Source: Akkermansia sp. (lineage in GTDB: Bacteria; Verrucomicrobiota; Verrucomicrobiia; Verrucomicrobiales; Akkermansiaceae). From it: 64,000 nt of DNA. A model generated the notes under the pieces. The model saw only the letters and a program-made list of their open reading frames with translations. It was not told where the DNA came from and did no database searches. Below, piece after piece: positions 60,521 through 64,000 of the stretch (position 1 is the stretch's first letter; each line of letters begins with the position of its first letter). The position numbers were made by a program, and so were the translations under genes. The DNA lies in contig JALFWB010000037.1 of NCBI GenBank assembly GCA_022787425.1, forward strand, positions 1 to 64,000. Direction: 5' to 3'.

Positions 60521-60678
60521 ACTACAAAAGGCGGTTTCTTACTACAAATCGGCCCTTCTTTACTACAATATAAGCCCATTTATATTTATTTCTCTTCTAT
60601 TCTACTACACTCTACTACATAAGAATTCATAATAAAATCAAGGGAAAAATGGATTTTACGGTATGAAAAATCTGTAGT
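60521..60678 (-). repeat. Iteron-like array: five ACTACA in helical phase plus one inverted copy
   Basis: ACTACA starts at 60521, 60541, 60562, 60604 and 60614, spacings 20, 21, 42 and 10, all near multiples of 10.5 bases. An opposite copy, TGTAGT, is at 60673. The stretch is AT-rich (TATATTTATTTC and neighbours) inside a GC-rich genome and lies directly upstream of the primase gene. This is the pattern of an iteron origin or an autoregulated operator. The remainder of 60620-60756 shows no gene. Confidence 0.75.
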
Positions 60679-60756
60679 AATTTCGGAAATGCGCTACGCG
60701 AGGGAGCTTTTCCCCGCTGCGGGCATTCGCTGAAGTGTCTCAATAGGTTCTTGGCG

Positions 60757-61221
60757 TTATGGCTTTTCGGTCTCTTTCCCCCCGTTGCCTTCCTTGCCGT
60801 CGGGGAGGTAATCCCAGCGCGCCACGGTGGCAAGATTGTATGCTGATCTTGTCCACCGGGATACCAGATGGAGGGCCTTTCTGCGGGTGCTCTGCGTGAT
60901 TACCTTGTAATTTTCAAGGCATGCCACGGCGGCGAGGATGTCGCGGCATTGGGAAAGCAAATCTGCGGCAAGGTTGAGGCCGCCTTGCGCCTCCGGGGCT
61001 TTTACCAGCTCGCGCACGGTTTCCACCTCGGCAGAATAAAGCGTGAATTCTTTCAACACCTCTTCGGGGTCAAGGCCCCGCCTTCTGTTCCAGGGCTTGC
61101 TCTGCGTGGCATTCGCTGCCGCTTGCATGGCTGCGGGGTCTACGGGCGGCAGGTTGCCGGCCCCCACTGCCGCCGGCGGGGCCGGGGCGTGGGGGTCTGC
61201 GGTGGTGTGTGTGGTGCTCAT
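60757..61221 (-). CDS. Hypothetical protein of the integrated element
   Basis: A 154-residue protein with an Ala/Pro-rich N-terminus and a helical core (EEVLKEFTLYSAEVETVRELV, then LLSQCRDILAAVACLENYKVIT, then RKALHLVSRW). No family is recognised. Its start overlaps the upstream winged-helix gene by one base (TAATG), so it is part of the small-protein operon. The gap that follows carries the ACTACA array before the primase gene. It could be a replication accessory or iteron-binding protein; that is speculation from position. Confidence 0.62.
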   Translation of the reverse strand: MSTTHTTADPHAPAPPAAVGAGNLPPVDPAAMQAAANATQSKPWNRRRGLDPEEVLKEFTLYSAEVETVRELVKAPEAQGGLNLAADLLSQCRDILAAVACLENYKVITQSTRRKALHLVSRWTRSAYNLATVARWDYLPDGKEGNGGKETEKP

Positions 61222-61613
61222 TAGCGGCGAGCCTCCTTTCTATCGTTGGCGGCGTCAAGGCCCATCATAGCGGCCTCTACGTCCCCGATGTGGTAGCGGG
61301 GGCGCATGGGGCGGCCGGGGATAGCGTCTTCCTTTGTGCGGCGTATCTTGCCGGCGGCGGCAAGCTCACTCAACATACCGCTGACGTGGCTTGCATCCAT
61401 GCCCAAGCGGTCGGCGATCTGCTTAGTAGTGCCCCATACCTGCCCACCGCCTGCGGCGGCTTTCTCGGTCCACTTGCGCTGAGCTTCCATGGTCTCTACA
61501 ATGAAGGCGCAGATTGCTTCTCCCTGTCGCGGGGTGAGGAAGGGGGCTTCCGGACCTGCGGCGTGGATGACTTCTGCGGCGCGCTCGCGGAGGGTGTCAA
61601 GCTCGGTCTTCAT
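61221..61613 (-). CDS. Winged-helix DNA-binding protein (MarR-like)
   Basis: A 130-residue protein. The segment TTKQIADRLGMDASHVSGMLSELAAAGKIRRTK is a clear winged-helix DNA-binding unit (helix-turn-helix followed by a recognition helix). The C-terminus includes a wing (RPRYHIGDVEAAM). The N-terminal 50 residues are helical. It overlaps the excisionase-like gene by four bases (ATGA) and the next gene by one. Probably a regulator of the element's own operon. Confidence 0.75.
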   Translation of the reverse strand: MKTELDTLRERAAEVIHAAGPEAPFLTPRQGEAICAFIVETMEAQRKWTEKAAAGGGQVWGTTKQIADRLGMDASHVSGMLSELAAAGKIRRTKEDAIPGRPMRPRYHIGDVEAAMMGLDAANDRKEARR

Positions 61614-61876
61614 CGGGCGGCTCCTTTCTGCTCGGCGGTGGTGGCGGGTGCTTCGGCAGTGTTTCGCCCTTCAAGCCACGCAAGCACGGCCCCCAAGCTG
61701 TAGCGGTAGCGGCGGCCGTGTGTCCCGTTGGATTCGGGGTTGATACATACGCGCGGCATGCCGGCCTTCCCCTGCTTACGGAGCCATGCATGGCTTACGT
61801 TGATTTCTGCCATGAGTTCCCGCGCGGAGAGCAATTTCTCGCGCCCTGTTTGTTTTATGACCTCTTGTGTTGTCAT
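61610..61876 (-). CDS. Excisionase/AlpA-like helix-turn-helix protein
   Basis: An 88-residue protein of the MerR-like excisionase (HTH_17) type: KLLSARELMAEINVSHAWLRKQGKAG, then PRVCI and RRYRYSLGAVLAWLEGR. Such proteins act as excision directionality factors or AlpA-like activators for integrases. The start at 61876 gives the usual length; the frame upstream runs through tandem 10-bp repeats and is not protein-like. First gene of the small-protein operon. The integrase it might serve lies 0.7 kb upstream, truncated by an IS. Confidence 0.78.
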   Translation of the reverse strand: MTTQEVIKQTGREKLLSARELMAEINVSHAWLRKQGKAGMPRVCINPESNGTHGRRYRYSLGAVLAWLEGRNTAEAPATTAEQKGAAR

Positions 61877-61927
61877 GCGTGCATGATGGCACAAAAGCGC
61901 CCCCCTGTCAAGTTGTGTTATTCGTAA

Positions 61928-61987
61928 AGTTTTGCCAAGTTTTGCCGAGTTTTGCCGAGTTTTGCCAAGTTTTGCCAAGTTTTGCAT
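61928..61987 (+). repeat. Six tandem copies of a 10-bp unit AGTTTTGCCR
   Basis: Units start at 61928, 61938, 61948, 61958, 61968 and 61978; the last ends AGTTTTGCA. The 10-bp period puts all copies on one helix face. It sits 51 bases before the excisionase-like start, in its promoter region, and could bind that protein or the integrase. Confidence 0.85.
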
Positions 61988-61990
61988 ATT

Positions 61991-62037
61991 TTATAAGGTG
62001 ATATCTGTGTTTTCTTAATTTTCGGAACACCTTATAA
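61991..62037. promoter_or_regulatory. Perfect inverted repeat TTATAAGGTG / CACCTTATAA
   Basis: Ten-base arms at 61991-62000 and 62028-62037 with a 27-base spacer. A further AACACCTTACA lies near 62078. Placed upstream of the excisionase-like gene in an AT-rich stretch, this looks like an operator. No gene is seen in 61877-62148. Confidence 0.65.
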
Positions 62038-62148
62038 ATCAATATAATCATGCATATTTGAAAGAATATTTTTCTCTAACACCTTACACGCCTTTTGCCT
62101 TTAATGAATAAAAATCAAAAAAAGTGCATTTTTTTTGCTTGGAGGCGC

Positions 62149-62178
62149 AAAAAAGCCCCCGGGGGTGGGCCGGGGGCT
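62149..62178 (-). terminator. Rho-independent terminator of the 127-residue protein gene
   Basis: AGCCCCC (62154-62160) pairs with GGGGGCT (62172-62178). On the minus strand the stem is followed by TTTTTT. Confidence 0.75.
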
Positions 62179-62198
62179 GTATTTTGGGGCGCGTGGGG

Positions 62199-62582
62199 TT
62201 ATTGCCAGAGCCTGCGCTCATCAAACGCGAATCCGATCTTCTTTGCGGCTGCGGCTGCAAGCATCATTCGATCGTAAGCATTCGCGCACTCGTGGGCGGC
62301 GTACTTCAAGATTCCGCACTTCCTGTCTTCCTTCCATTCTGCAAAGGTGGGGGCGGGGTCGCTGTGCATAAAGGTAAAGCGCGCCATATCTTCATGAATG
62401 AGGGCCCATTCTTCATCTGTGAAGGTGAAAGTGATGGTGTGGGTGCGCTCTGCTTCCTGCATGGCTTCAAAGTCTGCCGCATAATCCACGGGGGCGGGGT
62501 GTATCGGCTTCGGGGCTGCGGCTGCGGGTGCGGTGGTGGTGGGCTTGGTGCTCATGGTCTGCTTCTTGGTGTTTGTCTGCAT
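62199..62582 (-). CDS. Hypothetical protein of the integrated element
   Basis: A 127-residue protein with a Thr/Ala/Pro-rich N-terminus and a compact helical core (FEAMQEAERTHTITFTFTDEEWALIHEDMARF, then KYAAHECANAYDRMMLAAAAAKK). No family is recognised. An internal ATG at 62555 with AAGAAG upstream is a plausible alternative start. It lies 20 bases after the integrase gene, in the same direction, and ends at a terminator, so it may be expressed with the integrase. Confidence 0.58.
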   Translation of the reverse strand: MQTNTKKQTMSTKPTTTAPAAAAPKPIHPAPVDYAADFEAMQEAERTHTITFTFTDEEWALIHEDMARFTFMHSDPAPTFAEWKEDRKCGILKYAAHECANAYDRMMLAAAAAKKIGFAFDERRLWQ

Positions 62583-62602
62583 AGTTCGGTGGTGGTGGTG
62601 GG

Positions 62603-63068
62603 TTAGGCTTGGCGGCGGTAGTCGGGGGCGGTGGGTGGAATGACGGGGGCGGTGTGTGTCAATACTCCGACGGTATCGAACAGGAATGAAAGAAGTTTGC
62701 GCTTGTCGTCAATGTTGGCGCGATAGTAGGCGCGTTCCACTTCTTCTGAGGAGTGGCCGACCATAGCGCGGCACATGTCCGGGCTTGCGCCGTTGTCACG
62801 CAGGATGGATACAAAGGAGCGGCGGAAGCTGTGGAATGTTTTATCATGCACTTGCCGGCGGTCTCCTTTGGTGCTTCCGTGCTTCACGGTGGATATGCCG
62901 CAGGCTTGAATGAGGCGGATGAAGTCCCCGGAAAGGATGCCTTTGCTGCGTTCATGGCGGCGGGCGAAGTAGGGGAAGATGTATTCTTCACCGGATTCAC
63001 GTTCTGCCCATAATGCGGCAAGGCGGCTTTTGAGGGGTTCCAGAAGGGGGAATTCCATCCAGTTATGC
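62603..63068 (-). pseudogene. Tyrosine recombinase (integrase), 5' part removed by IS
   Basis: The remaining 155 codons are the C-terminal catalytic part of a phage-type tyrosine recombinase: THDKTFHSFRRSF-type region (FHSFRRSFVSIL, containing the H-x-x-R box) and MVGHSSEEVERAYYR (the GHSS box and the catalytic tyrosine). The frame runs unbroken up to the IS end at 63069, so the rest of the gene lies beyond the insertion, outside the window. ATG at 63058 could make only a fragment lacking the first catalytic Arg. The element it served should therefore be unable to excise by itself. Confidence 0.83.
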
Positions 63069-64000
63069 GGGGACTTCCAATAAGTCGTCCTTTATAATTA
63101 AGTCTCGACAAAAATTGCCATTATGATATAATTACTCCATGCCAAGCATGAATAATTCCCCGTCGCTGAATATCCCCGGATTTGCAGAGCTCACCCCGGG
63201 CTATGTAGACACGAACCTTGAACTGCTCAACAAGATCATTAAATTTGAGGATTTCCGCCCGGCGTTGGTCAAATTATGCCATTATGGGAAAATGGGGCGC
63301 CCCCATTACGATGAGGTCCGGATGTTTAAGATTCTGATTCTTCAGTCGCTTTACAATCTGAGTGATGTCATGATGGAGGCAGCTTTGAAGGACAGACGCA
63401 GTTTTGCACACTTCCTTTCCATGTCTGATGTGGATAAGGTACCGGATTCCAACACAATACATGGCTTCAGGGAGAGACTCGGCGAGAAGGGTGTCAGAGA
63501 GCTTTTTAATCGTTTTAAGAAGCAGATGAAGAAGAAGGGACTGCGTTGCAGCAAGGGGATCATGGTCGATGCTACATTTCAGTTGGTACCGATTCAACGC
63601 AACACGCCCGAGGAGAACAAGCACATTAAAGAGAAACAGAGTGCACCGGAAGGATGGTCCGCGAAAAAGCGCGCCCACAAGGATGTGGAGGCCGGCTTTA
63701 CAAAGAAAGGAGGGGTCACATACTACGGCTACAAGGGACACGTTGCAGCAGATGAGAAAACAAAGATCATTCTCAACTACAAAACCACCACGGCAAGCAC
63801 CCATGACAGCAAAGTCTGCGCGGAGCTTCTTCCGGAAGAAGGTGACAACAAGTCGGTTGAGGTTTTGGCTGATTCCGGTTACATGGGAGAGAAAAATCGG
63901 AAGGAGCTCAAGGCTAAGGGAGCAAAGCCACGCATCATGCAGCGCAGGGTACGGGGGCAGAAAGAATTAACGGAGAGACAGAAGAGGCGCAATACCGCCA
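63069..64000 (+). mobile_element. IS5-family insertion sequence (partial, cut by window edge)
   Basis: The left end GGGGACTTCCAATAAGTC (63069-63086) is identical to the inverse of 124-141 at the window start. A transposase gene begins 70 bases in and is open to the window edge. The element is inserted in the integrase gene. Target duplication cannot be judged with only one end of each copy present. Confidence 0.85.
63139..64000 (+). CDS. IS5-family DDE transposase (3' end outside window)
   Basis: At least 287 codons are open. The N-terminus (LTPGYVDTNLELLNKI, then RPHYDEVRMFKILILQSLYNLSD) is the DUF772-type domain of IS5 transposases. The first catalytic Asp is in GIMVDATF. The second is in VLADSGYMG; the Glu should lie just past the edge. 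The G-Y-K-G-H block (YYGYKGHVAAD) is typical. The codon usage is more AT-rich than the host genes, as expected for an IS. Confidence 0.93.
   Translation, partial: MPSMNNSPSLNIPGFAELTPGYVDTNLELLNKIIKFEDFRPALVKLCHYGKMGRPHYDEVRMFKILILQSLYNLSDVMMEAALKDRRSFAHFLSMSDVDKVPDSNTIHGFRERLGEKGVRELFNRFKKQMKKKGLRCSKGIMVDATFQLVPIQRNTPEENKHIKEKQSAPEGWSAKKRAHKDVEAGFTKKGGVTYYGYKGHVAADEKTKIILNYKTTTASTHDSKVCAELLPEEGDNKSVEVLADSGYMGEKNRKELKAKGAKPRIMQRRVRGQKELTERQKRRNTA

Noticed and set aside
61928..61987. Tandem repeats as a CRISPR array
   Set aside because: The unit is 10 bp with no spacers, and there are no cas genes.
1..64000. A composite transposon bounded by the two IS copies
   Set aside because: 63 kb of mostly core genes lies between; two independent insertions explain the pattern more simply.

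Overview
The window looks like chromosome of a GC-rich, host-associated Verrucomicrobiota, probably Akkermansiaceae-like. This is inferred from a PEP-CTERM surface protein with an Akkermansia-style signal peptide, a TIGR04073 exosortase-associated protein, two secreted sulfatases, a secreted sialate O-acetylesterase and a carboxynorspermidine-type dehydrogenase. The taxon cannot be proved from this sequence alone. Both edges lie inside copies of an IS5-family insertion sequence that share an 18-bp terminal repeat. The left copy cuts off the 5' part of a wecE-like gene and the right copy cuts an integrase gene.

Layout. 0-4.1 kb: envelope sugar genes (wecE remnant, GT25, cupin, nucleotidyltransferase) and a saccharopine-dehydrogenase-fold enzyme. 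4.2-8.8 kb: clpP-clpX-tsaD plus two unknowns. 8.8-12.6 kb: a sialate O-acetylesterase cotranscribed with a two-component system. 12.7-16.2 kb: two small membrane proteins, gatC, gatA and thiD. 16.2-21.8 kb: a secreted helical-repeat protein, the PEP-CTERM protein, aroC, an M50 protease and tRNA-Asn. 21.8-29.8 kb: M3 peptidase, ankyrin protein, a class A penicillin-binding protein whose transpeptidase motifs are damaged, a conserved unknown and sufS. 30.0-34.3 kb: TIGR04073 protein, two radical SAM/SPASM enzymes (AhbC and an AhbD/TIGR04053-like protein) and two thioredoxin-fold paralogues. 34.5-38.6 kb: a possible defence islet (DUF262-HNH protein, 2TM protein, Asp-box miniprotein). 39.0-49.9 kb: sulfatase, glnS-ribBA, ftsH-rsfS, aldo/keto reductase and a second sulfatase. 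50.0-52.1 kb: a lone AlbA_2 (Schlafen-type) multidomain protein. 52.5-55.4 kb: a helical-repeat lipoprotein, an ArsB/NhaD transporter and mntP. 55.4-63.1 kb: a repeat-rich gap, then a satellite- or IME-like module (helicase, primase, two small DNA-binding proteins, truncated integrase).

Three themes stand out. First, many genes have a near-consensus -35/-10 promoter placed so close to the start codon that the transcript should be leaderless or carry only a few bases. Second, the integrated module carries two helically phased arrays of the hexamer TGTAGT/ACTACA on either side of its primase-helicase pair, resembling replication iterons. Third, several candidate anti-phage or orphan systems sit alone between housekeeping operons. 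No rRNA or CRISPR array was seen. All calls are by eye from sequence and motif recall; no database search was possible.
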